Part shown: in pieces, positions 56,357 through 64,000 of the stretch
Position numbering within the stretch: position 1 is the first letter of the stretch
How the letters are laid out: every line of letters starts with the position of its first letter
Assembly (NCBI GenBank): GCA_945861785.1
Contig: CAMAWD010000012.1
Location: 1-64,000, forward strand
DNA length: 64,000 nucleotides
Reading direction: 5' to 3'
DNA from: Rhodoferax sp. OV413
Lineage (GTDB): Bacteria; Pseudomonadota; Gammaproteobacteria; Burkholderiales; Burkholderiaceae_C
Notes under the pieces: generated by a model
What the model was told of the DNA's origin: nothing
What the model saw: only the letters and a program-made list of their open reading frames with translations
The model's database searches: none
Made by a program: the position numbers and the translations under genes

Positions 56357-56875
56357 GTGCCAGCCATGGTGATCACCGTGTTGCAGGCCATCGACTTGTT
56401 GTGGGACGCGCGCCGGCGGGTGCGTTTCATGACCGACATCAACAAGCTCGGTACGTCGATCCTGCGCGTGTTGCAGGGGGCAGACGCCACATTCCAGCGC
56501 AAGGAAGGGCAGAACGAGACCGCCATCAATGCCAAAGGTTTCGAGGTGGATTTCCTGCGCCGCCAGCCGGTGGGCGACGACCCCCATCCATTCCGTTTTT
56601 CGGCCGATGAGGACGACTTGTGGCCGGTGCAGGCTTTGCGGGCATCGGTGCTGACAAGCGCACCGCGCTTTGAGCAGATTGTGATTTCCGCCACGGGCCG
56701 CATGGGCTTGATGCGCACCATCGCCCCCGAAACCTTCGTGCAGTTCAAGCGCTGGATGGCGGCCGAAGCTCCGAACCGGCCAGAACCCAAACGCAGGCGC
56801 GACCGGCGCCAGGCCGACATCGTGCAATCCTTGCTCGACAACGGCATGTTGTTATCGGCTGCCGGAGCAAGGTGA
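56357..56875 (+). pseudogene. C-terminal part of a GSU2403-like nucleotidyltransferase-fold protein
   Basis: The frame encodes about 172 residues and contains KEGQNETAINAKGFEVDFLR, FRFSADEDDLWPVQALRAS and RPEPKRRRDRRQADIVQSL. These look like the C-terminal half of a protein with a nucleotidyltransferase fold. The N-terminal catalytic half is absent: the frame runs back without a break to the GNAT stop codon. It may still be expressed from GTG 56357 or ATG 56366. The family call is from memory. Confidence 0.45.
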
Positions 56876-56933
56876 CGGTGCATTTACAAATCTGACGCCC
56901 CAACCTCTCGACGCTAGCTGGATTCCAGACATC

Positions 56934-56966
56934 AAAAAGGCCCCCGACACTTGCGCGTCGGGGGCC
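56934..56966 (-). terminator. Intrinsic terminator of the Tim44-domain gene
   Basis: GGCCCCCGAC at 56939-56948 pairs perfectly with GTCGGGGGCC at 56957-56966 around an 8-base loop. Reading leftward it is followed by five T (AAAAA at 56934-56938 on the plus strand). It lies 22 bases after the stop of the gene at 56989. Confidence 0.85.
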
Positions 56967-56988
56967 GGTTTTCAGGCAGCACGCAGGA

Positions 56989-57918
56989 TTACTGCGCCTG
57001 CTGTATCCCTGCCAGCAACCAGCCGCCGGCACCCTGGCGTGGCTTGACCAAATGCCAGATTTCGCTGAACGGCTCGGCCGATGCTCCGGCCTCTTCACGA
57101 ATCTTTCCGATGAAACGCACACTGACCACATAACGATCAGCACCTTCCTCGACATCGATCACGTCGGCCTCGATGCTGACCACGTCGGTGTGCTGCGTTG
57201 CACCGCCGCGCTCGGCCAGCTCTGTCTTGAGTTCGGCAAACATCTCGGGGGTGGTGAATTCACGGATGTCGTCCAGGTTGCCGACATCGCTGGCAGCCTG
57301 CAGGCGTATGAAATTCACCTTCGCATTGCGCGAAAAACCTGCCACGTCAAAGTCTGCCGGAATGCGGCTGACCGTGTCTGGCGCCACATTGGAGCCGATC
57401 CCGGAACCGATCCCGGAGCCGATCATTGAGCCACCTGCCGGTGGCAGGGATGTCTTGTAGGCGGGAACGTCTGGCAAGGCTGGCGCTGCCCCGCCGATTG
57501 GCGCGTACTGCATGCCGTCTGCCCCGGCCGGCATCGCTTGCTGCCGAGCGGCTGCCCGCTTGCGCATGAAAAACCCGACGGCTACCATGATCGCCGCAGC
57601 CAGCAGGCCGAACATCAGCATGGAAGCCAGTTCATCGCCGAAACCAAGGTGTGAGGCCAGTGCCGCCAGCCCAAGGCCTGCTGCGAGACCGGCCAGCGGG
57701 CCCATCCAGGAGCGCTTGGGTGCTGCGGCGGCAGCGCCAGCCGCGCCGGCGGCCGCAGGTGCGGCTGCGGCTTGGTTGGGCGCCTTGTCCGGTGTGGCCT
57801 GGCGCTGCATGCCCGTGGACTTGCCGGAACCCAATCGCTTGGCAGCATCAGCGTCCATCGAAACAGTCGACAAGCCGAGTGTGAACACCACCGCGAGAAG
57901 AGAAAGGAATTTTTTCAT
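56989..57918 (-). CDS. Tim44-like domain membrane protein
   Basis: This 309-residue protein has a signal-like N-terminus, a low-complexity Ala/Pro linker, two hydrophobic segments (about 75-125), a Gly/Ser repeat (SMIGSGIGSGIGSN) and a C-terminal Tim44-like domain (FIRLQAASDVGNLDDIREFT, EIWHLVKP). Such proteins are common in Burkholderiales; the role is not established. A GGAAAG ribosome-binding site and a strong terminator define the unit. Confidence 0.85.
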   Translation of the reverse strand: MKKFLSLLAVVFTLGLSTVSMDADAAKRLGSGKSTGMQRQATPDKAPNQAAAAPAAAGAAGAAAAAPKRSWMGPLAGLAAGLGLAALASHLGFGDELASMLMFGLLAAAIMVAVGFFMRKRAAARQQAMPAGADGMQYAPIGGAAPALPDVPAYKTSLPPAGGSMIGSGIGSGIGSNVAPDTVSRIPADFDVAGFSRNAKVNFIRLQAASDVGNLDDIREFTTPEMFAELKTELAERGGATQHTDVVSIEADVIDVEEGADRYVVSVRFIGKIREEAGASAEPFSEIWHLVKPRQGAGGWLLAGIQQAQ

Positions 57919-58064
57919 GGTCTTTCCAAAGGAAATTGACTTACGAGTATCACAGTTAACGGCCCGATCGTAGTAAAAAGACGGCCATCCATCCGCATTC
58001 TCGATTTCAAAACCTATTGAATGCAGGGTCATGCGGCTGCGATGCCCGGCCAACCGGCAGCCGA

Positions 58065-58606
58065 CTACTCCGGTTGGACCCCCGCATTCTTCACCAGCGC
58101 CACATATTTTGCCATCTCGGAGCGAAAGCCCGCCTGCGCCTATGCCACGCTGCTGGTGTTGATGGTGTTGCCCTGCTTGGCCATGGTTTCCCTGAGAGCG
58201 GCGGCGTTGAATGCCGCCTCGACGCCATCGTGCACCCGTTTGACCTTGGCAGCGCCCATGCCTTTGGGGCCGATGACGGCGAACCAGGCTTCGACCAGAC
58301 AACCGGGCAGGCCCTGTTCGACGAACGTCGTTCTGCCACCGCCGGACCAAAAGCCAGGGCGATCGACCCTCGGCCGGTGGTGTAGACGCTGGCCCGCCGG
58401 ATTTCTGCGTGACCGGCCGGTGGTCGGGACACGGCCACGCAAATCCTGTTGCCCGCGGTGATGCGCGGGAGCAACATTTGATGGCCCAATTGCAAAAACC
58501 AGTTGATCTCGACCTGGATGCCGGACAACAATTGCGACCCCACCGATTCGAGACCTTCGTGCAACGAACAACCTTGCACGACGCGCCTCTTGAACTTTCC
58601 CACCAT
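58065..58606 (-). pseudogene. Bug/TctC binding-protein pseudogene
   Basis: Minus-strand pieces of one Bug gene lie in different frames. SQLLSGIQVEINWFLQLGHQ with LPRITAGN (middle) and EQGLPGCLVEAWFAVIGPKG with GVEAAFNAAALRETMAKQG (lobe two) are in two frames. AQAGFRSEMAKYVALVKNAG, then VQPE and a stop at 58065, is in a third step. At least two frameshifts are needed, and the N-terminal third is missing. This is a decayed gene. Confidence 0.65.
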
Positions 58607-58708
58607 GTCATTGTGTAACCCAACCTAGCCACACATCCCTCCGCCCCCGGCTGGATGTGCACGCACCACATCGCAGCCAGCGCCAATGGGACACGCGTGT
58701 GTCACAGA

Positions 58709-58734
58709 CCCTGGTTTTTTTGCCGGGGTTTTTT
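58709..58734 (+). promoter_or_regulatory. Terminator-like hairpin in the AAA+-M41 leader
   Basis: CCCTGG at 58709-58714 can pair with CCGGGG at 58723-58728 (one G-U pair) around an 8-base T-rich loop, followed by six T. It is 42 bases upstream of the ATG of the AAA+-M41 gene. It could be an attenuator or the terminator of an unseen upstream transcript. Confidence 0.4.
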
Positions 58735-58775
58735 GTTTCTGGGCCGACACTGCGTCGCCCCAGAGAGGGCGCTTC

Positions 58776-60761
58776 ATGGACAAGAATTTTGAACACCTGC
58801 GCGAGCACATCGCTGTGCGGAGCCTTCGCCTGGCAGAAATTGCCAGTGAACTGAAGGCCGAGTTGGTTGGCATCGATGGCGCCATTGACCGTGCCATCGA
58901 ATCGGTTCGGGCCTGGTACGTCTTGCCGGAAATCATCACCCGCCCCGTCATTGTTTGCTTGTGGGGCCTGACCGGCACTGGCAAGACCCAGCTCACACGC
59001 CTGATGGCCCGCAAACTGGGTTTTTACGATCGTTTCGTCGAAGTCCAGATGGATGGATTCTCGAACGGCTACGCGTCGGGCAACACCCTGTCGGGATTGC
59101 TCTGCGAGTCCGGCATCGAAGAAGGCGCTCCCGGCATTCTGGTTCTCGACGAGTTCCAGCGCTTTCGCACCATCGATGCCCTCGGCGAGGACATCAAGGT
59201 CGAGCGTTACATGGACGTGTGGGCCCTGTTGTCCGATGGCCGTCTGTCACCTTCGATCGCGTTCATCGCCGAACTGGAGCGGTCCATCGCCGACGCCCTG
59301 TACTACGAAGACCGCAAGAAATCGCGCAAGGACGACGGCCTCAAAACCAAGGGCAAAGATGCGCCGGCATACAACTTGTCCCCGCATGAGGCGGCGGACT
59401 TCAAACAGTCCTTGAAACTCAAGGAACCTGTGATGGAAATCATGCGCTGGACCCTCGACGAGATTCACGGGCGGACCCGCGTTTTCCGGGAGCAGGAGCA
59501 ACACTGGGATACCGACTACTCCAGGCTGTTGATCTTCGTGTGCGGCAACTTGGACGAAATGTACGAAGACACCGCCAAACGCATCACCGATTGCGACACC
59601 GATGCGGACATCTTTCATGTGCAGACAAAGGCCTTGTCCATGATTGACGTTAAGCGCGCGCTGGGCCAGCGCTTCAAGCCCGAACAGATCGCCCGACTGG
59701 GCAACAACCATGTGATCTTTGCCAGTTTCAGCCGCGCCACCTTCGAAAAGCTGATTGCGGTGACGAGCCAGCGCTATCTGACCGATATTCGCAACGTATC
59801 CGGAATCCAGTTCACGCTTGCACCGGAACTGATGGCTGAAATCTATGCCAACTCGGTGTTTCCTGCCCAGGGCACCAGGCCGGTTTTTTCCTCCATCCAT
59901 GCCGTCTTGAGCGCGCCGCTGGTGAGTTTCACCCTCTGGGCACTGCAACATGGCGCCCAGACAGGAGACGTGCTTGCCATCACCGTGGATGCGCAGCGCA
60001 AAAACCTGCTGTGCCACTTCCGGGACGCACGCCATCTTTGCCCGGTCGCGTTTGAACTCAACGGGCTGAAGCAGCGCACCGATGCCAATTTCCGCGCACT
60101 GCTTGCCGTGCACGAAGCCGGGCACGCGCTTGTCTACTGCGCGCTGTACGGCCACCCCCCGCAAGAGCTGAAAATCAACGTCGCGTCTTTCAAAGGGGGG
60201 TACAACAGCTACTGCGCGGTCGACGCAGAATCAGGACGAAACATCCTCGACAAGGTGTGTGTCTGCCTGGGCGGGTTCGCAGCCGAAACGCTGGTCTTTG
60301 GCGTGCAGGCGCGCACCTCGGGATCAGAAAGCGACATCAAGAAAGCAACCCAATTCACCGCCGGGTATGTGCGCCAACTGGGCCTGGGCTCCCGACTGGG
60401 CAAGGTCGACGTAGCGAGCGAGAGCGGGGAGAACATCAACACCGATGTGCATCCCACCAATTGTGAAATCGAAGACCTGCTGCAACTCCAGCTCCAACGG
60501 GCCGACCATTTGCTGCGGGCAAACCGCCAGGCTTTCACCCGCATCACACGCGCACTTGAGACACATGGGCAAGTGTCGAGGGAAGAACTCGCCGACTGGC
60601 TTCAATTGCCGGTGCATAGCGCGTCCAGCGTTCTGGAGCCTTATGCACAGCTGCTGCGGCAATTCGGCGCTGGCCAAGCGGGCGCCGACATGGGGGTGCC
60701 AGGGCTTGTTTCGGCCGACGCCACAGACATCGGCGGGCTGCTCACGGCGAACGCTTGGTAG
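58776..60761 (+). CDS. Soluble AAA+ ATPase-M41 metalloprotease
   Basis: This 661-residue protein joins an AAA+ ATPase to an FtsH-type peptidase without a membrane segment. Walker A GLTGTGKT is at 64-71, Walker B ILVLDEF at 121-127, sensor 1 at about 251-258 and an arginine-finger-like GQRFKPEQIARL near 297-308. The protease zinc site HEAGH is at 446-450 and SESDIKKAT carries the third ligand, Asp520. The ATPase reads more like ClpX/HslU than FtsH. It should unfold and cut cytosolic proteins; targets are unknown. Confidence 0.82.
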   Translation: MDKNFEHLREHIAVRSLRLAEIASELKAELVGIDGAIDRAIESVRAWYVLPEIITRPVIVCLWGLTGTGKTQLTRLMARKLGFYDRFVEVQMDGFSNGYASGNTLSGLLCESGIEEGAPGILVLDEFQRFRTIDALGEDIKVERYMDVWALLSDGRLSPSIAFIAELERSIADALYYEDRKKSRKDDGLKTKGKDAPAYNLSPHEAADFKQSLKLKEPVMEIMRWTLDEIHGRTRVFREQEQHWDTDYSRLLIFVCGNLDEMYEDTAKRITDCDTDADIFHVQTKALSMIDVKRALGQRFKPEQIARLGNNHVIFASFSRATFEKLIAVTSQRYLTDIRNVSGIQFTLAPELMAEIYANSVFPAQGTRPVFSSIHAVLSAPLVSFTLWALQHGAQTGDVLAITVDAQRKNLLCHFRDARHLCPVAFELNGLKQRTDANFRALLAVHEAGHALVYCALYGHPPQELKINVASFKGGYNSYCAVDAESGRNILDKVCVCLGGFAAETLVFGVQARTSGSESDIKKATQFTAGYVRQLGLGSRLGKVDVASESGENINTDVHPTNCEIEDLLQLQLQRADHLLRANRQAFTRITRALETHGQVSREELADWLQLPVHSASSVLEPYAQLLRQFGAGQAGADMGVPGLVSADATDIGGLLTANAW

Positions 60762-60804
60762 TGCGGCAGACCAGCACCATCCGTCGGCGGCGTCGCCCGC
60801 AGTG

Positions 60805-61983
60805 TCAACGCGGCTGCAAGTGCTCGCCCAGAAACTGCAACAACACTGGCTGGACGATCTGCGATCCCCAGCCATTGAAGTTGTAGTCGAACCCGTGTTG
60901 CGCGTAGGGAATCAGCAGGCTGCGGTGGCGCACCCGCGCATCGGACAGGCCTTGGGCCAGCCGATGCATATTTTCTACCCGCACCAGCTGGTCGGTGCCG
61001 CTGTGCACCAGCAAGGTTGGCGGCGTCTTGGCTTGTACATGGCGGACCGGCGATGCGATTGCATAGGGCCCGGCCGCTGTTTGCGGCGTTCCGCCCAGCA
61101 AGCGGCGCAGCGTGGCCGGCCCGTCCAATACCTGCTGGTTCGCCGGGTTGTCGTAGTCCCACAGCATGTCCACCGGGGCATAAAAACCGACGGCAGCGCG
61201 CACAGCCGTGCCGTCACCGGCCAGCCCCGGGCAGCTGGACGGCAACTCCGCCACCCCCTCGGTGTAGGCGGCCAGCAGGGCCAGGTGGCCACCGGCGGAA
61301 CGCCCGAGCAGTGCCAGACGGTCTGGGTCGACGCCGTACACCGCGGCGTTTTTCCTGACCCAGGCCACGGCGCACTTGACGTCGCCGGTGGCGGTCTGCC
61401 AATTGGGCTGCGGGTGCAGCCGGTACTGGATGTCGAACACCGCGTAGCCGTTCTGATTGAGCCAGTGGTTCCAGTCGGGAAAGTCGCTCTTGTTGCCGCT
61501 GTCCCAGCCCCCGCCATGCACCACGATGACCGCGGGGCGTGCCCCCTGCTTGCCGGGCGCCGGCAGGAACACATCGAGCTGAAGTGCCTGGCCCGCCACC
61601 TGGTGGTAGATAACGGTCTGCGGTGCGGCGCCCTTCGGCTTGTCCAGCACCCCCCACAGATACCGCGCCAACGACAGTGGCACTTCGTTGGTGCTGGCCA
61701 CCTGCAGCGCGGATACCAGCGGATAGGCACCCAAACCAGCGGCACAGGCCGCCAGCACCATGGCGCAGACCGCTGCAGTCGATCTGCGCAATCGCTGCGA
61801 CGCGATGCCCAGGGCCATTCCTGCCAGGCCCATCGCCGCGAACCAGAGCCCCCATTCGCTCGCGCCCACCGCCAGTTGCCACACCAGATGGTGCGGCGCA
61901 GGCAGGACGATCCACACGGTGAGGATGAAGGCGCAAAAACCCAGGGGCAAGGCAATGGTGGCTGAAACAGGCCAGTGCTTCAT
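60805..61983 (-). CDS. Alpha/beta hydrolase with an N-terminal membrane domain
   Basis: This 392-residue protein has three or four hydrophobic segments in its first 120 residues. An esterase/lipase domain follows: VIVVHGGGWDSGNK for the oxyanion hole, LLGRSAGGHLALLAA for the nucleophile Ser, and VHSGTDQLV with a late AQHGFD His. It resembles the BD-FAE/hormone-sensitive lipase group. The catalytic part is probably periplasmic or cytosolic facing the membrane; the substrate is unknown. Confidence 0.82.
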   Translation of the reverse strand: MKHWPVSATIALPLGFCAFILTVWIVLPAPHHLVWQLAVGASEWGLWFAAMGLAGMALGIASQRLRRSTAAVCAMVLAACAAGLGAYPLVSALQVASTNEVPLSLARYLWGVLDKPKGAAPQTVIYHQVAGQALQLDVFLPAPGKQGARPAVIVVHGGGWDSGNKSDFPDWNHWLNQNGYAVFDIQYRLHPQPNWQTATGDVKCAVAWVRKNAAVYGVDPDRLALLGRSAGGHLALLAAYTEGVAELPSSCPGLAGDGTAVRAAVGFYAPVDMLWDYDNPANQQVLDGPATLRRLLGGTPQTAAGPYAIASPVRHVQAKTPPTLLVHSGTDQLVRVENMHRLAQGLSDARVRHRSLLIPYAQHGFDYNFNGWGSQIVQPVLLQFLGEHLQPR

Positions 61984-62263
61984 GCTGTGGCTCCGACCGC
62001 CTGACCACTGCCAATTGGGGTCATGGCCATTGAAAAAGGCAGCCGGCAGGTTGGCTTGGCCAATATGCTGCGCATGCCCGCGCACCGTGCCGCGCGCGGC
62101 TGCCCGATACCGGCCAAGCCGTCGACAATGCACCTGTCAATCTGTGGATACAACACACCGTTACCATGCCTGCATGATGCACCAACACAAACAAGCGGCT
62201 TCGGCTGGCGCAAGGGCGCCGGCACATCGTGCAAAGAGCCGTGCTGCGGTGCCGGGCGCCGCC

Positions 62264-62743
62264 ATGGCACGGACGGGGGTCGCTCCCGCGTTCCTGGCGC
62301 TCGCCGTCGCTGCGCTGCTGGCTGGCTGCGCCAGAACACCGGTGCCCGGCGCACCAACCGCAGGGGGACTGGCAACCAGTGCCGCATTGGTTTGCACGGT
62401 GGTTACCAACTGTGTCAGTTCGGCGGGCAGCACCGAACTGCCTGCACTGCGATATCGCGGCACGCTGGAAGACGGCGTCAAGGCCTTGAAGTCGACGCTG
62501 GCGAGTTTTCCAGAGGCGCAGATAGTTCGCGACGGCGCCCTCGACATCGGGACCATCTTCACGACCGCGTCCGGCTTCCGTGACGAAGTCGACTTCAGGA
62601 TCGATCCAGACTCAGGGCGCATCGACTTTCGCTCACGCTCCCTGCTGGGCCTGTTCGATTTCGGCAAGAACCGCTCGCGGATGCTGGACTTCACGGCGCG
62701 ATTCGCCCGCCAACCCGCAGCTGTGTCGGCCGGTCCGGGATAG
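62264..62743 (+). CDS. DUF1499-like lipoprotein
   Basis: This 159-residue protein has a lipoprotein signal (MARTGVAPAFLALAVAALLA, then GC). The mature part shows YRGTLEDGVKALKSTL and EVDFRIDPDSGRIDFRSRS, which match DUF1499 proteins. The ATG at 62264 places the lipobox correctly; an ATG at 62174 in the same frame would add about 30 residues. The role is unknown. Confidence 0.72.
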   Translation: MARTGVAPAFLALAVAALLAGCARTPVPGAPTAGGLATSAALVCTVVTNCVSSAGSTELPALRYRGTLEDGVKALKSTLASFPEAQIVRDGALDIGTIFTTASGFRDEVDFRIDPDSGRIDFRSRSLLGLFDFGKNRSRMLDFTARFARQPAAVSAGPG

Positions 62744-62925
62744 ACCTTGCACCGGGGGAATTCGCCTTCCCTGCATCCCAGGCATAGTCGGCAATCCGGC
62801 GACCTGCCGCTGACGGGGCGTGACGCGCAAGCGGCCGAACTGCAGCCAGGTCGCCCTCGCCACATCGGTGCTGCCGCGCGATTTTGGCCCGGCGCATCCG
62901 TACGCTGCCCCAGCGGCGGCCGGCC

Positions 62926-63052
62926 TTACCTCGCCCGCATGCGGTTGTTCTTCGCGTTGTGCTCGAGTTCACACAGGCCAAGTTCCTCCATCAGCGGCGC
63001 AATGTAGACGCCAAAACGCCCGCGCAGGCCCTTCTTCAGGCCGCGCGGGGTC
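62926..63052 (-). pseudogene. Short C-terminal ORF fragment of unknown family
   Basis: The minus strand reads RGLKKGLRGRFGVYIAPLME, then ELGLCELEHNAKNNRMRAR and a stop at 62926. Its codon use looks like a real coding end. It is cut off immediately by the repeat block that begins at 63054. I do not recognise the family. Confidence 0.35.
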
Positions 63053-63053
63053 A

Positions 63054-63274
63054 GGGGTCAGGTCTTGTATTGCAACATTTCTCGCGATGGGCCAGCCGGC
63101 GGATGAAACAGTCACTACCCGAGTCCCGTTGCAGGCTCCAACTGCATCAAACAGGCCTGTCGGGCCGTAGCCTGGGAGTTGCAATGTACGCCAATGTTGC
63201 AAAACAAGACCTGACCCCAGGACCCCGCAAGACCTGACCCCAGGACCCGATGTTGCAATACAAGACCTGACCCC
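63054..63274. repeat. Cluster of GGGGTCAGGTCTTG repeats
   Basis: One copy of GGGGTCAGGTCTTGTATT followed by GCAACAT reads rightward at 63054-63078. Copies in the opposite direction occur at 63194-63218, 63228-63241 (partial) and 63250-63274, the last three joined by CAGGACCC. The cluster lies downstream of the PIN gene. It resembles the sequence around REP-associated transposases; that comparison is from memory. Confidence 0.7.
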
Positions 63275-63308
63275 AGGACCCGTGTGACGCGCATGGCCCA
63301 AACCCGAC

Positions 63309-63755
63309 TCAGGCCCGAGGGACGCACTCGATGCCCACCAACCATTGGCTGGCAGCAAATCGCTGTGTTTTATCCAGGCTTGCAAAATGGGTGATGTCGC
63401 TGCGCGCGGCCACGGCCAGATGCAGGGCATCGGCGCCGCGCACAAGGCAACTCAGGCGAGGCAATGTGCGCTGTATGGCGGCATAGTCTTCGCGTAGCAC
63501 CGCGATGCGATGCAGCGCGCCCTGGCCAACAAGATCCTTGAGTGTCTGACCGACCACATGGGCCACCTCCGGCGGCGTTTCGCCACGCATCACCTTGGCC
63601 TGCAAGGCGCAAGCGAATTCGGCCATCGTCCAGTCGCTCACGCAGACCTGTTGCCAACGCGGGGCTTGGAGCAAAGCCATGGCCACCGCTTGCAGGGGCT
63701 CATTGCTGAACGCAGACACCAGCACGCTGGTGTCGACGTACACCCTGTCAGCCAC
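63309..63755 (-). CDS. PIN-domain toxin (VapC-like)
   Basis: This 148-residue protein has the first PIN acidic residue in VYVDTSVLVSAF, a second in DWTMAEFACAL and later LVRGADALHLAVAA and HFASLDK. It would be an RNase toxin. The start is GTG, two bases after the antitoxin stop, so translation is coupled. Confidence 0.85.
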   Translation of the reverse strand: MADRVYVDTSVLVSAFSNEPLQAVAMALLQAPRWQQVCVSDWTMAEFACALQAKVMRGETPPEVAHVVGQTLKDLVGQGALHRIAVLREDYAAIQRTLPRLSCLVRGADALHLAVAARSDITHFASLDKTQRFAASQWLVGIECVPRA

Positions 63756-63757
63756 CG

Positions 63758-64000
63758 CTAGAAGCGCTCATTGGCGGCGCGCCAGTCGGCCACAAAGCCG
63801 CCCAGGCCAGCGCTTTGGGCACCGCCCTTGTCCGTGGCTTTGAAGGGCCTGGATTTCATGGCGATGGCGGTGATGTCTGGAAATGGTGCACGCTGCGGCG
63901 TGTTGACAATGGCTATCAGGCGGTAGGCCGGTTTTCCACGGGTCGTGATGATGACATCTTCCCCCGCATCAGCGTGCTGGGCGATGGCAGAGAACTTGGC
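63758..64000 (-). CDS. Phd/YefM-type antitoxin, incomplete at the window end
   Basis: The visible part, read from the window edge, is AKFSAIAQHADAGEDVIITT, then RGKPAYRLIAIVNT, a Phd/YefM N-terminal fold. The C-terminal tail ends ADWRAANERF, which would bind the toxin. The start codon lies beyond base 64000. It is the upstream partner of the PIN toxin. Confidence 0.8.
   Translation of the reverse strand, partial: AKFSAIAQHADAGEDVIITTRGKPAYRLIAIVNTPQRAPFPDITAIAMKSRPFKATDKGGAQSAGLGGFVADWRAANERF

Noticed and set aside
56869-56894. TTACA preceded by TGACG with 6-bp spacing near 56880
   Set aside because: The left arm has three mismatches and the place is between two 3' ends, so it is not counted as an operator.
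63054-63274. Repeat cluster considered as a CRISPR array
   Set aside because: Units are in both orientations, spacing is irregular and no cas gene is near.

Overview
The window is high-GC DNA (roughly two thirds G+C by eye) with the gene repertoire of a versatile betaproteobacterium of the order Burkholderiales. The family is probably Comamonadaceae. Supporting traits are many ABC, TRAP and TctC-type (Bug) uptake systems, a chrBA chromate locus, an indolepyruvate:ferredoxin oxidoreductase pair, glycolate-oxidase-like FAD enzymes, and chromosomal genes such as psd. I see no rRNA, tRNA, CRISPR array or complete insertion sequence.

Layout. 1-170: an inverted pair of REP-like repeats. 170-9003: a peptide-type ABC transporter with argE, a DUF2817 peptidase-like gene and a divergent CRP/FNR-family regulator. 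9101-14028: a VOC/cupin protein, a RutA-like flavin monooxygenase, a flavin reductase, a quinone reductase and an alpha/beta hydrolase. 14483-20594: a TRAP transporter, a GntR regulator and, divergently, an HpcH/HpaI aldolase and an FAD oxidase. 20663-22614: an RsmH paralogue and a pirin. 22753-29831: an enolase-superfamily enzyme, a Bug binding protein, IorB/IorA and a cyclase-family hydrolase. 30215-34442: psd and the chromate operon. 34665-40750: a GlcD-like oxidase, an NadR-like ATPase, a DUF2177 protein, a LON-domain protein, an aminotransferase and a methyltransferase. 40711-46310: an island with a giant methyltransferase-PLD-helicase-S24-DUF3427 protein, an AAA ATPase and a broken Fic gene. 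46306-55851: a biotinyl-carboxyltransferase, an asparaginase, and a second peptide ABC operon with a dipeptidase. 55865-64000: GNAT, Tim44-domain, AAA+-M41 protease, hydrolase and lipoprotein genes, a repeat cluster and a PIN toxin-antitoxin pair.

Two themes stand out. First, three 16-bp sites of the form TGTAA-N6-TTACA lie upstream of argE, in the DUF2817/regulator divergent region and upstream of the cupin gene. The recognition helix of the CRP-like regulator between them has changes at the two positions that read the fourth base of the CRP half-site. The locus therefore looks like one local regulon with altered CRP specificity. Second, the intergenic regions hold many gene remnants. They include IclR, AraC and LysR regulators, an SDR, two Bug proteins, a Fic protein and a nucleotidyltransferase, several with internal in-frame deletions. 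The transport and catabolic genes beside them are intact.

The best candidates for undescribed biology are the helicase/ATPase island at 40.7-46.3 kb, the soluble AAA+-M41 protease at 58.8-60.8 kb, and the CRP-like regulon at 6.9-9.1 kb. Functions are assigned from sequence motifs recognised by eye; no database search was possible.
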